A stretch of DNA of 64,000 nucleotides. Origin: Herbaspirillum sp. YR522. Its GTDB lineage: Bacteria > Pseudomonadota > Gammaproteobacteria > Burkholderiales > Burkholderiaceae_D. The notes beneath the pieces are model-generated. The model worked only from the letters and a program-made list of their open reading frames with translations. It did not search any database and had not been told where the DNA came from. Below are positions 55,102 to 63,358 of the stretch, piece after piece. Location of the stretch: positions 1 to 64,000 of the forward strand of contig NZ_AKJA01000015.1 of the NCBI RefSeq assembly GCF_000282575.1, written 5' to 3'. The position numbers and the translations under genes were made by a program. The first letter of the stretch is position 1. Each line of letters begins with the position of its first letter.

Positions 55102-55854
55102 ATGTCCGTGCATATCGCCTCTGCCGCGCGCCTGTTGAGCGACGCCCGTATCACCAACAGCACCGTCGACTGGCGCCATTTCTCGCTGCCCGACAGCACC
55201 GCGGCCTATGCGGTGCAGGACGCCGGCCTGCGCCAGTGGGGGCCGGTGGGTGGCTGGAAGGTGGGGCGTGGCACCGATGGCCTGCCCTGCTGTGCGCCGC
55301 TGCCGCAGGCCGGGGTGCTGCCCTCGGGCGTGGTGCTGGGCGGGCCGCAGTGGCGCATCCGCGGGTTGGAGGCGGAACTGGCGCTGCGCGTGGGCCGCGA
55401 CTTCGATCCGGGCCCGGAACAACCCGCCAGGCACACCATGCTGACAGTGTTCGATGCCATGCTGCCGGTCATCGAGGTGGTCGAGACGCGGCTGGCCAAC
55501 CCGCCTTGCGGCAACCCGCTGGTGGGCCTGGCCGACCTGCTCAGCCATGGCGCATTGGTGCTGGGGCCGGCGGTGGCGTTCGACGAGGCCGCCACCGATG
55601 TGCGGCGCATCACCGCCAGCGTCGCCATCGACGGCCAGCAGGTGGCGCACATGACCGGCGCCAATCCGGCTGGCGATATCTGGCCGCTGCTGTCTTGGCT
55701 GGCGCACCACAGTGCAGCGCGGGGCCTGCCCTGGAAGAAGGGACAGATCATCACCACCGGTTCCTGTAGCGGCGTGCAACACGCGCGGCCCGGTGCGCGG
55801 GTGCAGGCAAGCCTGTCGGGGCTGGGCGATGTCAGCCTGGCTTTCGCCGGCTGA
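55102..55854 (+). CDS. 2-keto-4-pentenoate hydratase-like protein (FAH superfamily)
   Basis: A 250-aa protein. GWKVGRGTDG, IRGLEAELALRVGRDF (metal-ligand Glu pair) and VIEVVETRLANP match the MhpD/hydratase group of aromatic catabolism. TTGSCSGVQHARPGARVQ is the C-terminal signature. No meta-cleavage genes flank it, so the actual substrate is unclear. Divergent from the MerR operon. Confidence 0.82.
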   Translation: MSVHIASAARLLSDARITNSTVDWRHFSLPDSTAAYAVQDAGLRQWGPVGGWKVGRGTDGLPCCAPLPQAGVLPSGVVLGGPQWRIRGLEAELALRVGRDFDPGPEQPARHTMLTVFDAMLPVIEVVETRLANPPCGNPLVGLADLLSHGALVLGPAVAFDEAATDVRRITASVAIDGQQVAHMTGANPAGDIWPLLSWLAHHSAARGLPWKKGQIITTGSCSGVQHARPGARVQASLSGLGDVSLAFAG

Positions 55855-55897
55855 GACGGTTGTCGCCGGATCGATGTGCGCCTTGTTGCGATGGTCG

Positions 55898-55911
55898 TGA
55901 ACATATGTTCA
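55898..55911. promoter_or_regulatory. Perfect palindrome TGAACATATGTTCA
   Basis: A 14-base perfect dyad in the gap before the 49-aa gene. It looks like an operator; the cognate protein is unknown. Confidence 0.45.
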
Positions 55912-56036
55912 GCCCCGGGGTGCGCCAGGCGTGGTGCAAAGGCCACGTATTGCCGTGAAGTATCGTAAAGAAACGGATCCCGGGTCGCTTGTCAGAAAAA
56001 ACCCGATAGACGCCTGCGCCGTCCTCCCCTAGAATT

Positions 56037-56052
56037 AATTGTATAAACAATT
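56037..56052. promoter_or_regulatory. Palindrome AATTGT-ATAA-ACAATT
   Basis: A 6-4-6 inverted repeat, 57 bases before the 49-aa gene, in an AT-rich patch. Candidate operator or promoter element. Confidence 0.4.
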
Positions 56053-56108
56053 TCATCGGCGGCGCTGCCCAGGCAGTCACGTTCAATCGCAACAAATGGG
56101 GGTAGGTC

Positions 56109-56258
56109 ATGCAATATCTCACCATGCTTTATCGCAAGTTGGTCGATTACCTGAACGATTCGAGTGACCTGCCGACCGGTTCGCATCGCGGCCAGCCGCC
56201 CAGCAGCAGCTGGTATTCGGGCCTGTCGCAGGGCGGTTCGGACCAGCATCGCCCCTGA
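56109..56258 (+). CDS. Putative 49-aa protein, unknown
   Basis: MQYLTMLYRKLVDYLNDSSD then a Ser/Gly/Pro-rich, Trp/Tyr-containing tail (SSSWYSGLSQGGSDQHRP). A GGGGGTAGG stretch before the ATG is a possible ribosome site. An amphipathic N-terminal helix is likely, and there is no signal peptide. A terminator follows 23 bases after the stop. No known family recognised. Confidence 0.5.
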   Translation: MQYLTMLYRKLVDYLNDSSDLPTGSHRGQPPSSSWYSGLSQGGSDQHRP

Positions 56259-56281
56259 CCGGGGCCACATAGCTCGCACAG

Positions 56282-56304
56282 CGGCGCCCTTGTGGCGCCG
56301 TTTT
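56282..56304 (+). terminator. Terminator after the 49-aa gene
   Basis: Stem CGGCGCC (56282-56288) / GGCGCCG (56294-56300), followed by T4. Confidence 0.7.
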
Positions 56305-56316
56305 CGATGGCGCCAT

Positions 56317-56343
56317 AAAAAAGGCCGCACAAGCAGTGCGGCC
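56317..56343 (-). terminator. Terminator of the ureohydrolase-RidA operon
   Basis: Stem GGCCGCAC / GTGCGGCC with 5-base loop, and U6 on the minus strand. Confidence 0.82.
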
Positions 56344-56386
56344 AAAGATACTACGGACTTACCAGAGATGGCAGGGCGTTGCGCGT

Positions 56387-56800
56387 TCAGTCAGGGATCA
56401 CCGCCGTCGCGTCGACTTCGACCAGGTATTCGGGACGGGCAAAGGCGGTCACCACGATGCCGGTCGACACCGGAAACACACCCTTCAACCATTTGCCCAC
56501 GACCTGGTAGACGTCTTCGCGGTAACGCGGGTCCGAGATGTAGATGGTGACCTTGCAGATGTGTTCCAGCTTGCTGCCGGCTTCCTTGAGCAGCATGTCG
56601 ATGTTGTGCATCGCCTGTTCGGTCTGGCCGCGCGCGTCGCCGATGCAGACACTCTCGGACGTGTCGAGGTTCTGGCCGATCTGGCCGCGCAGGAACACCA
56701 TGGTGCCACGCGCCACCACCGCCTGGCACAGGTCGTTGTCGATGGTCTGTTCGGGGTAGGTTGCGCGCGTATTGAATTTGCGAATGCGGGTGTGGGCCAT
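56387..56800 (-). CDS. RidA/YjgF family enamine/imine deaminase
   Basis: A 137-aa trimeric-type Rid protein. FLRGQIGQNLDT, the GDARGQTEQAMHNIDMLLKEAG helix and the ISDPRYREDVY segment match the family. Rid proteins hydrolyse reactive enamines or imines from amine oxidations. The catalytic Arg cannot be placed with certainty. It follows the agmatinase-like gene by 28 bases, so it likely clears an intermediate of that pathway. Confidence 0.85.
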   Translation of the reverse strand: MAHTRIRKFNTRATYPEQTIDNDLCQAVVARGTMVFLRGQIGQNLDTSESVCIGDARGQTEQAMHNIDMLLKEAGSKLEHICKVTIYISDPRYREDVYQVVGKWLKGVFPVSTGIVVTAFARPEYLVEVDATAVIPD

Positions 56801-56828
56801 GTTGTCTTCCAGTCAGTGAGAGAGGGGT

Positions 56829-57791
56829 TTACTTCTTGTCGAAATAGCCGGCGCGGATGGTGGCGCCGATGAGATTGACGATCAGGCGGCCGGCGGTGAC
56901 GCAACTGATCATGCTGGCATTGTCCTTGGCCGGCTGGATCTCGACGATGTCCATGCCGACCACGCGTCCCTTCCTGACCAGGCCATGGATCAGCTTGCGT
57001 GCCTGCAGGAAGGTCACGCCACCCGGGGCCGGGCCATCGACGGCCGGCATCATGGCGCAATCGAGGCCATCGGCGTCGATGGTCAGATAGTAATTGCCGC
57101 CGTCGGGAATGCGCGCCAGCACCGCGTCCATGCCGATGTCATGCAGCTCATAGGCGGTGACCAGGTCGGCACCCCATTGCCGGGCCGCCTGGTAGTCGGC
57201 AGGGCGGCCACTGCCCTGGGCGCGCAGGCCGATCTGCACGATGTGCTTGATGAAAGGCAGTTCGGAGGCGCGACGGATCACGCTGGACAAGCCGTCGCGC
57301 ACGCCGTTGACTTCGTCGCGCCAGTCCAGGTGGGCATCGATATGCACCAGCGTGACCGGACCGACTTCGTCGAAACCGCGCAGCACCGGGTTGGTGATGC
57401 CATGGTCGCCGCCCAGCACGATGGGCATGCCGCCGCCGCGCACGATCTGGCGCACCGCGATCTCGGCACGTCGCTTGTGATCGTCGGGGCGGCTGAGGTC
57501 GGGCATGATGTCGCCGCAATCGACGAAGCGGATGTCATCGCGCTCCTGCAGCAAGGGACCATCGATGTCGAAGTCGTAGTGCGTCGGATGACGCACCATG
57601 CGGTCCGACAGGTCGCGCAGCGCCTGCGGCGCATTGGTCTGGTCGTTGCTGTATTGCCGCGCACTGTAGGCCGCACCGAAGGGCATGCCAAGCACGGCGA
57701 TGTCGGCCTTGAGGTCGGTCATGTCGGTGACCAGCTCCGAATAGAGCAGGGTCTTGTGGCCGGTGCGTGGCGGGATGGTGAGCGCTTCCAT
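56829..57791 (-). CDS. Agmatinase/ureohydrolase family protein
   Basis: A 320-aa manganese ureohydrolase. All six metal ligands are visible: His130 (GGDHG), Asp152, His154 and Asp156 (DAHLDWRDE), Asp239 and Asp241 (DADGLD). The enzyme hydrolyses a guanidino compound to urea and an amine. Agmatine is the usual guess, but substrate-lid residues differ between family members and cannot be judged here. Start 57791; divergent from a LysR gene. Confidence 0.88.
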   Translation of the reverse strand: MEALTIPPRTGHKTLLYSELVTDMTDLKADIAVLGMPFGAAYSARQYSNDQTNAPQALRDLSDRMVRHPTHYDFDIDGPLLQERDDIRFVDCGDIMPDLSRPDDHKRRAEIAVRQIVRGGGMPIVLGGDHGITNPVLRGFDEVGPVTLVHIDAHLDWRDEVNGVRDGLSSVIRRASELPFIKHIVQIGLRAQGSGRPADYQAARQWGADLVTAYELHDIGMDAVLARIPDGGNYYLTIDADGLDCAMMPAVDGPAPGGVTFLQARKLIHGLVRKGRVVGMDIVEIQPAKDNASMISCVTAGRLIVNLIGATIRAGYFDKK

Positions 57792-57905
57792 GGCGAGGGT
57801 CCTTGGGTTCGATGCGAGAGGAGTGGCGGGCAGTCGGTAGCGCCGCCGTTGCAATGCACTGTAGCCAGTCGACCCCGGAATGGAAAATGATTCTTTTGGA
57901 GGTAT

Positions 57906-57924
57906 AGTCTTGTTTTTCAAGACT
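57906..57924. promoter_or_regulatory. LysR operator between the ureohydrolase and lysR
   Basis: Perfect inverted repeat AGTCTTG-TTTTT-CAAGACT (7-5-7) in the divergent gap. Confidence 0.6.
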
Positions 57925-57952
57925 TTGCCCGCTGGCCACGGAAAGGACCATC

Positions 57953-58849
57953 ATGGTGCGACTTGACCTCGACGAGCGCGACCTGCGCTCGCTGCGGGTG
58001 TTTTGCAATGTGGCCCAGGCCGGTGGCTTTGCCGCTGCCGAACGCCTGCTGCACATGTCCAAGGCATCGATCAGCCGCCATGTGCGCGAGGTCGAGCAGC
58101 GGCTGGGGGTAAGGCTGTGCGAGCGTGGTCCGGCCGGTTTCGGCTTGACCCCCGAAGGCGAGGTGGCGCTCAAGCTGGCAACGGCGGCGTTGCGTTCGCT
58201 GGAACGCATCCGGCCCGAGATCGACGCCGTGCATGGCGTGCTGTCGGGGCCGCTGGCAGTGGGGGTGGTCGAGCACGCGCTGGGCCATCCCGACTGCAGG
58301 CTGCCCCAGGCGCTGGCCATGCTCAAGCGTCGCGCCCCCAATGTGCAACCGCGTATCGAGGTGCTGGCGTTCCCCGACTTGAACCAGGCGTTGCGCGAGC
58401 AACGGGTCGACATCGCCATCCGCGGGCGCTACCCGGGCGACGACGAATTCGACTACCTGCCGCTGTTTGCCGAGACCCATCGCATCTACGGCGCGGTGCG
58501 ACGCGAGGCCTCCGCCGGCGGTGAGGCGCGCAGTCGCCGCCTGCCGCTGGTGTACCGGCCGCATCCCTATGTCGATACGGTCCTGGCCGAGGGCGCCTAC
58601 GAGCGCGGACCAGAGGCCGGCGGCCTGGAAGCCATCGCATTGCTGGTCGCCACCGGCGACTACGTGGGCCTGTTGCCCAGTCACTACGTGCAACTGATCG
58701 GCAAGCGCTATGAGCTGCGCGTGCGTCGCGGCAGCCCCAGTTTTTCCCATTCCATCTGCGCCGTGACCGACCCGTCGCGCCCGTCCACCCATCGCGCCGA
58801 CCTGTTTCTCGGCCTGCTCGACGAATTCCATCAGCGGCGCGCCACCTAG
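57953..58849 (+). CDS. LysR family transcriptional regulator (ureohydrolase side)
   Basis: A 298-aa regulator with the winged helix at 8-65 (LRSLRVFCNVAQAGGFAAAE, MSKASISRHVREVEQRLG) and an effector domain after 95. It is divergent from the ureohydrolase-ridA operon, and the 19-bp palindrome between them is its likely site. GAAAGGA precedes the ATG. Confidence 0.9.
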   Translation: MVRLDLDERDLRSLRVFCNVAQAGGFAAAERLLHMSKASISRHVREVEQRLGVRLCERGPAGFGLTPEGEVALKLATAALRSLERIRPEIDAVHGVLSGPLAVGVVEHALGHPDCRLPQALAMLKRRAPNVQPRIEVLAFPDLNQALREQRVDIAIRGRYPGDDEFDYLPLFAETHRIYGAVRREASAGGEARSRRLPLVYRPHPYVDTVLAEGAYERGPEAGGLEAIALLVATGDYVGLLPSHYVQLIGKRYELRVRRGSPSFSHSICAVTDPSRPSTHRADLFLGLLDEFHQRRAT

Positions 58850-59077
58850 CCCGCCCGAAAAAGGGGCGCGCCGGGCCGGCAACGGGCCGTGATGGGGCAT
58901 GGCATTACCCCACGGCATTGCCGGGCAGCGACCCCGCCGACGCAGGCGCGGATCGCCGGTGGGCCGTTTTCGTATCGTTTGTTTCGATCGTGCCGATCCC
59001 TTCCCCATGGGGCGGGGCCGCAGGGGAAGGCGGCGGCACGCCCGTGATCACCCCTGGAATGATTCATCTGTATCGTT

Positions 59078-60079
59078 TTGCCATGCGATTGGCACATATG
59101 TTGCTGGAGAGGGGAGGTCATCCTCGCCAGTGAAGCCATCGTGAACCAGCCCCAGTTGACCGCCCTGATCAAGCAACGCTTTGACAGCCTGCCGCGCCAG
59201 GTGCGCCTGGCGGCTGCCTTCGTGCTGGACAATCCGCACGAGGTGGCGGTGCTGTCGATGCGCGAGCAGGCGCGCCTGATCGCAGTGCCGGCATCGACCC
59301 TGACGCGCTTTGCCAAGGCGCTCGGCCTGCCCGGCTACGACAGCATTCGCGACATCTTCAAGAGCGGCCTGCGCGAACGCGGCAATGGGTTCGGCTCGCG
59401 CGCGCAAGACCTGGTGGAGCTGAACCAGCGCATCGGCGAAGAGGCGCTGGCAATGGAACTGGCCAGCAACGCCAGCGCCCAGATCCAGTCCTTGTGCAGC
59501 GTCGATACCATGGCCCCGGTGGTACGCGCGGCGCGCCTGCTGTCGGGCGCCCGCGAGATCTATTGCCTGGGCCTGCGCGGATCGTTTCCGGTGGCGTTCC
59601 AGTTTGCCCATGTCAGCGAATACTTCGCGCGCAACGTCACCCTCATCGATGGCGCCGGCGAAAGCGGCATCATGAAGATCATGCACCAGCCTTCCTCGCG
59701 CGACGTGCTGCTGATCTGCAGCATGTCGCCCCACTCGCGGCGGGCCATGTCGATTGCCACCCATTTGCAGCAGGCCGGCGTACGCCTGGTGGTGATCACC
59801 GATAGCGCCAGCTCGCCCCTGGCGCGCCTGGCCGCCGAAACCATCCTGGTGCCCAACAAGGGCGCCTCGTTCTTCGACACCATGGTGCCGGCGTTCCTGA
59901 TTGCCGAGATCCTGCTGGCGCTGACGGCGGCCACCTCGAAGATCAACATCAGGTCGCACATCGCCGACACCGAAAAGAAGATGTGGGGCGTGGGCGAGTG
60001 GTGGGGCATGCAGAGCGAACAGCCGCCCGCGCTCGAGCCGCGCGCGGCGGCGCCGGGCAAGGCGCGCCGCAGGCGCTGA
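59078..60079 (+). CDS. RpiR family (HTH plus SIS domain) transcriptional regulator
   Basis: A 333-aa frame with an HTH_6 domain (about 25-100, LAAAFVLDNPHEVAVLSMREQARLIAVPASTLTRFAKALGLPGY in part) and a sugar-isomerase-like SIS domain (about 140-280, YCLGLRGSFPVAFQFAH, LLICSMSPHSRRAM). SIS domains bind sugar phosphates. The start is unsure: the first ATG at 59078 has no ribosome site, and a GTG at 59141 is the alternative. It precedes an orphan binding protein and a PrpD-like gene. Confidence 0.85.
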   Translation: MPCDWHICCWRGEVILASEAIVNQPQLTALIKQRFDSLPRQVRLAAAFVLDNPHEVAVLSMREQARLIAVPASTLTRFAKALGLPGYDSIRDIFKSGLRERGNGFGSRAQDLVELNQRIGEEALAMELASNASAQIQSLCSVDTMAPVVRAARLLSGAREIYCLGLRGSFPVAFQFAHVSEYFARNVTLIDGAGESGIMKIMHQPSSRDVLLICSMSPHSRRAMSIATHLQQAGVRLVVITDSASSPLARLAAETILVPNKGASFFDTMVPAFLIAEILLALTAATSKINIRSHIADTEKKMWGVGEWWGMQSEQPPALEPRAAAPGKARRRR

Positions 60080-60191
60080 ATCGCCATCGACACAAGTATT
60101 ACCGGAGCGGCGCATGCCCGAGACATGCGACTGAACAAGCGCAAAGCGCACCTTATCTCGATGTTTGCCATCTTTCATAAAGGAACCTTCC

Positions 60192-60977
60192 ATGCAACGC
60201 CGCCCGTTCATCGCATTGATCACCCTCGCCACCGCCCTGGCCGCGATCCCGGCCGCCCATGCCGACGACCTGTACGGCACCATCATGGCGCGCAAGTCGA
60301 TCCGCGTGGCGGTACCGACCGATTACCCGCCCTATGGCTCGGTCGGCACCGACATGCAGCCACGCGGTCTGGACATCGACATGGCGACGCTGATCGGCAA
60401 GAAGCTCGGCGTCAAGGTCGAACTGATCCCGGTCACCGCGCCCAACCGCATCGCCTACCTGCAGACCAACAAGGCCGACATCACCATCTCGTCGCTGGGC
60501 AAGACCGCCGAGCGGGCCAAGGTGGTCGATTTCAGCATTGCCTATGCGCCGTTCTTCGATGCCGTGTTCGGTACCAAGAAGGTCAAGGTCAGCGGTTTCG
60601 ACGACCTGAAGGGCAAGACCATCTCGGTCACCCGCGGCTCGATGCAAGACCAGGAACTCGAGCAGATGGCGCCGGGCGCCAACGTCAAGCGCTTCGAGGA
60701 CAACAATTCGACCCTGTCGGCGTTCCTGGCCGGCCAGACCCAGATGTTCGCCACCGGCACCACCGTGGCGGCGGCATTGCAGAAGATGAACCCGTCCCTG
60801 GACATGGAGCTCAAGGTGATCCTGGCCAACGCGCCGTGCTACATCGCCATGCCCAAGGGCGAATCGACCTTGCTGGCCAAGATCAACATGATCGTGCGCG
60901 AGGCGCGCACCGACGGCACCATCGACAAGCTGTCGCAGACCTGGCTGGGCGCCCCGGCCGGTACGCTGCCGGAGTAA
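60192..60977 (+). CDS. Orphan family-3 amino-acid solute-binding protein
   Basis: A 261-aa periplasmic binding protein: signal peptide ending AAHA (about residue 24), IRVAVPTDYPPYGSVG, GLDIDMATLIGKKLGVKVE and KADITISSLGKTAERAKVVDFS. No permease or ATPase is next to it; it may share the transporter encoded at 51362-53476 or a distant one. AAAGGAAC precedes the ATG at 60192. It lies 4 bases before the PrpD-like gene. Confidence 0.9.
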   Translation: MQRRPFIALITLATALAAIPAAHADDLYGTIMARKSIRVAVPTDYPPYGSVGTDMQPRGLDIDMATLIGKKLGVKVELIPVTAPNRIAYLQTNKADITISSLGKTAERAKVVDFSIAYAPFFDAVFGTKKVKVSGFDDLKGKTISVTRGSMQDQELEQMAPGANVKRFEDNNSTLSAFLAGQTQMFATGTTVAAALQKMNPSLDMELKVILANAPCYIAMPKGESTLLAKINMIVREARTDGTIDKLSQTWLGAPAGTLPE

Positions 60978-60981
60978 GGGC

Positions 60982-62349
60982 TTGCACACGCTGTCGAACG
61001 GCGCCATCGAGCGGATGGCGCGCTGGATCGCCGGCCTTGGCGCCGGGGCGGTGCCAGCGGCGGTCAAGGATATCGCCCGCAATTGCCTCATCGATACGGT
61101 GGGCGTGATGGCCGCCGGCGCGCGCACGCCGGTGGCCGCGCATGCGCTGGCGCTGGCGCAGCTGCCGGGCACCGCTGGCCCGTGCCGGGCGATCGGGCAG
61201 GCGGCCTGGCTCGATGTGCGCCATGCCTGTTTCGTCAACGGCGTGGCGGCCCATGCGCTGGACTTCGATGACAACTGCTACGCCGGCTTCGTGCATGGCT
61301 CGGCCGTGATCGCGCCGGCGGCATTGGCCGTGGCACAGCATCTCGACGCCAGCGGCGCTGACCTGCTGACGGCGTTCGTCGTCGGCGCCGAGTGCGAATA
61401 TGCGCTGGGCGTGGCCAGCGCCAACGTGCTCTACGAGCGGGGTTGGTGGACCACCGGCGTGCTGGGTCCGGTGGGCAGCTGTGCCGCGGCGGCCTGGCTG
61501 CTGCGCCTGGATTGGCGAAGTAGCGCCAACGCGCTGGGCCTGGCGGTGGCGGGCGCGGCTGGCCTCAAGGCCTGCTTCGGCAGCGACGCCAAGCCTTTCC
61601 TGGCCGGGCGGGCGGCCGAGGCCGGCGTCACCGCGGCCCTCATGGCCCAGCTCGGTGCCAGCGGCCCGCATGACGCCTGCGAGCACCGCAACGGGTTTGT
61701 CCCGCTGTTCAATGGTGGCCGGTTCGACGCGGCGGCATTCGATGCGCTGGGCCAGCGCTGGTCGTTGCAGCAGCCCGGTATCGATGTCAAGCGCATTCCC
61801 GTGTGCCTGTCGTCGCATGCCGCGGTCGACGCGGTCATGCAATTGCAGCAACGGCATGACATTGCCGCCGACGACATCGTGTCCATCGTGTGTGATGTGC
61901 CGCCCATCGTGATGGCCAACCTGGTGCATGACGCGCCCGTGACACCGCAGCAGGCCCAGTTCAGCATGCCATTTGCGATTGCCGCCTCGCTGTTGCATGG
62001 CGACCTGGCGTTGCATCACTTGAGTGTGGCGACCTTGGCGCAGGTACGCCTGCGGCGCCTGATGCAACGCATCAGCATGACCAGCAGCGTCGTGTGGGAC
62101 GACCCCCGGCGCCTGGCCGCCGCCCCCGAGGGGGCATGGGTGCGCATGACGCTGGTCGACGGATCGACGCTGGAGTGCGTGCGGGACCACGCGCGGGGCG
62201 CCGCGCGCGAACCGCTGGCCGATGACGAGATCGACCGCAAGTTCGTGGCTTGCCTGGCGGCGGCCGGCCTGGCGTCGTCGGCGCCGGCATGGCTGGCGCA
62301 GTGGCGCGGGCTCGACGGCCAGGCGTCGTCCCGGGCGCTGCCGGGTTGA
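60982..62349 (+). CDS. MmgE/PrpD family protein, TTG start
   Basis: A 455-aa protein of the 2-methylcitrate dehydratase/cis-aconitate decarboxylase/iminodisuccinate epimerase superfamily. It shows the CLIDTVGVMAAG, NGVAAHALDFDDNCYAGFVHGSAV and GAAGLKACFGSDAKPF segments. The reading starts with TTG at 60982, with GGAG eight bases ahead; an ATG at 61015 is the alternative. Tight linkage to a binding protein suggests that it acts on the imported acid. Confidence 0.87.
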   Translation: MHTLSNGAIERMARWIAGLGAGAVPAAVKDIARNCLIDTVGVMAAGARTPVAAHALALAQLPGTAGPCRAIGQAAWLDVRHACFVNGVAAHALDFDDNCYAGFVHGSAVIAPAALAVAQHLDASGADLLTAFVVGAECEYALGVASANVLYERGWWTTGVLGPVGSCAAAAWLLRLDWRSSANALGLAVAGAAGLKACFGSDAKPFLAGRAAEAGVTAALMAQLGASGPHDACEHRNGFVPLFNGGRFDAAAFDALGQRWSLQQPGIDVKRIPVCLSSHAAVDAVMQLQQRHDIAADDIVSIVCDVPPIVMANLVHDAPVTPQQAQFSMPFAIAASLLHGDLALHHLSVATLAQVRLRRLMQRISMTSSVVWDDPRRLAAAPEGAWVRMTLVDGSTLECVRDHARGAAREPLADDEIDRKFVACLAAAGLASSAPAWLAQWRGLDGQASSRALPG

Positions 62350-62356
62350 GCTGTCG

Positions 62357-63358
62357 TCAGCGCCGGCCGAGGATGTGGGCGATGCGTTGCTCGTTGGAAG
62401 GATGGCTCGACAGATAGGGCGCCGGTTGCGGCTTGCCGGCACTGGCGCGGTCGAGTTTCTCGAACACGCTGGCCAGCTTCTGGCGCGGCAAGCCGTTGGC
62501 GCCGAACATGGCGATGGCATAGTCGTCGGCCTCGCGTTCGAAGTCGCGTGAATACTTCATGTCCACCAGCAGCGCCGGTGCGCTGGCCAGCACCGCCGAT
62601 ACATCACCGAACAACACGGTGGCTACCGCGCCGACGGCCGAGCCCTGCAGCAGCCTTCGCATCAGATGGCGCTGGTGGATGTGCCCCAGTTCGTGCGCCA
62701 GCACGCCCATGAGCGCCTCGTCGTCATCGATCAGGCCGACCAGTTCGTCGCTGATGACGATGGTGCCGGAGGGCAGGGCGAAGGCATTGGGTCCCAGGCG
62801 GCTCTTGCGAAACACGATGTCGTAGGGCGGGGCATCGGCCAGCGGCGTGGCCAGCGCCGCGAAGCGGTCGACGATGGCTTGCCGCCGGGTAGCCGTCAGG
62901 GCGCTGGGCGCCAGCACATGCTGGTCGAGAAATGCCAGCGTGCCCTGGCCGACCTGGCGATCGACCGCTACCGGCAAGGCCCGGGCCGCCAGGCCGGCGG
63001 CCAGCGGCAACAGGTACAGGTAGCTCAGCGCCACCAGCACCACCAGCGCCGCCGCCGCCATCAGCGTGGACCGCCAGCTCTGCTGGATGCGCACTACGCT
63101 GCCATCGTGATGGCCGGTGGCCCGTAACAGCGCGGCGAAGCCGGCGCCGTCCCGTATCTCCAGGTAGGCGCCATCGGCGAAGGTGACCTTGCGCGCGGCC
63201 CGGCGCAGGCGCTCCGAGACGCGCAACTGATCGATGGGGCAACTGCGTTCGGCCTCGCCGGTCACCAACGCCATGCCGTCGCGCACATCCAGCGTGACGG
63301 CGTGGCGGCGCGAACTGCGGCCGTCGAAATACCAGGCGGCAATCGGCGGCTGGCTCAT
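62357..63358 (-). CDS. M48 family metallopeptidase with one membrane segment
   Basis: A 333-aa protein. Residues 1-90 are a soluble N-terminal domain with no recognised fold, and about 98-125 is a membrane segment. HELGHIHQRH at 222-231 gives the zinc His pair, with Glu in FEREADDYAI as the third ligand. The ATG overlaps the DUF898 stop by 4 bases (ATGA). Confidence 0.9.
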   Translation of the reverse strand: MSQPPIAAWYFDGRSSRRHAVTLDVRDGMALVTGEAERSCPIDQLRVSERLRRAARKVTFADGAYLEIRDGAGFAALLRATGHHDGSVVRIQQSWRSTLMAAAALVVLVALSYLYLLPLAAGLAARALPVAVDRQVGQGTLAFLDQHVLAPSALTATRRQAIVDRFAALATPLADAPPYDIVFRKSRLGPNAFALPSGTIVISDELVGLIDDDEALMGVLAHELGHIHQRHLMRRLLQGSAVGAVATVLFGDVSAVLASAPALLVDMKYSRDFEREADDYAIAMFGANGLPRQKLASVFEKLDRASAGKPQPAPYLSSHPSNEQRIAHILGRR

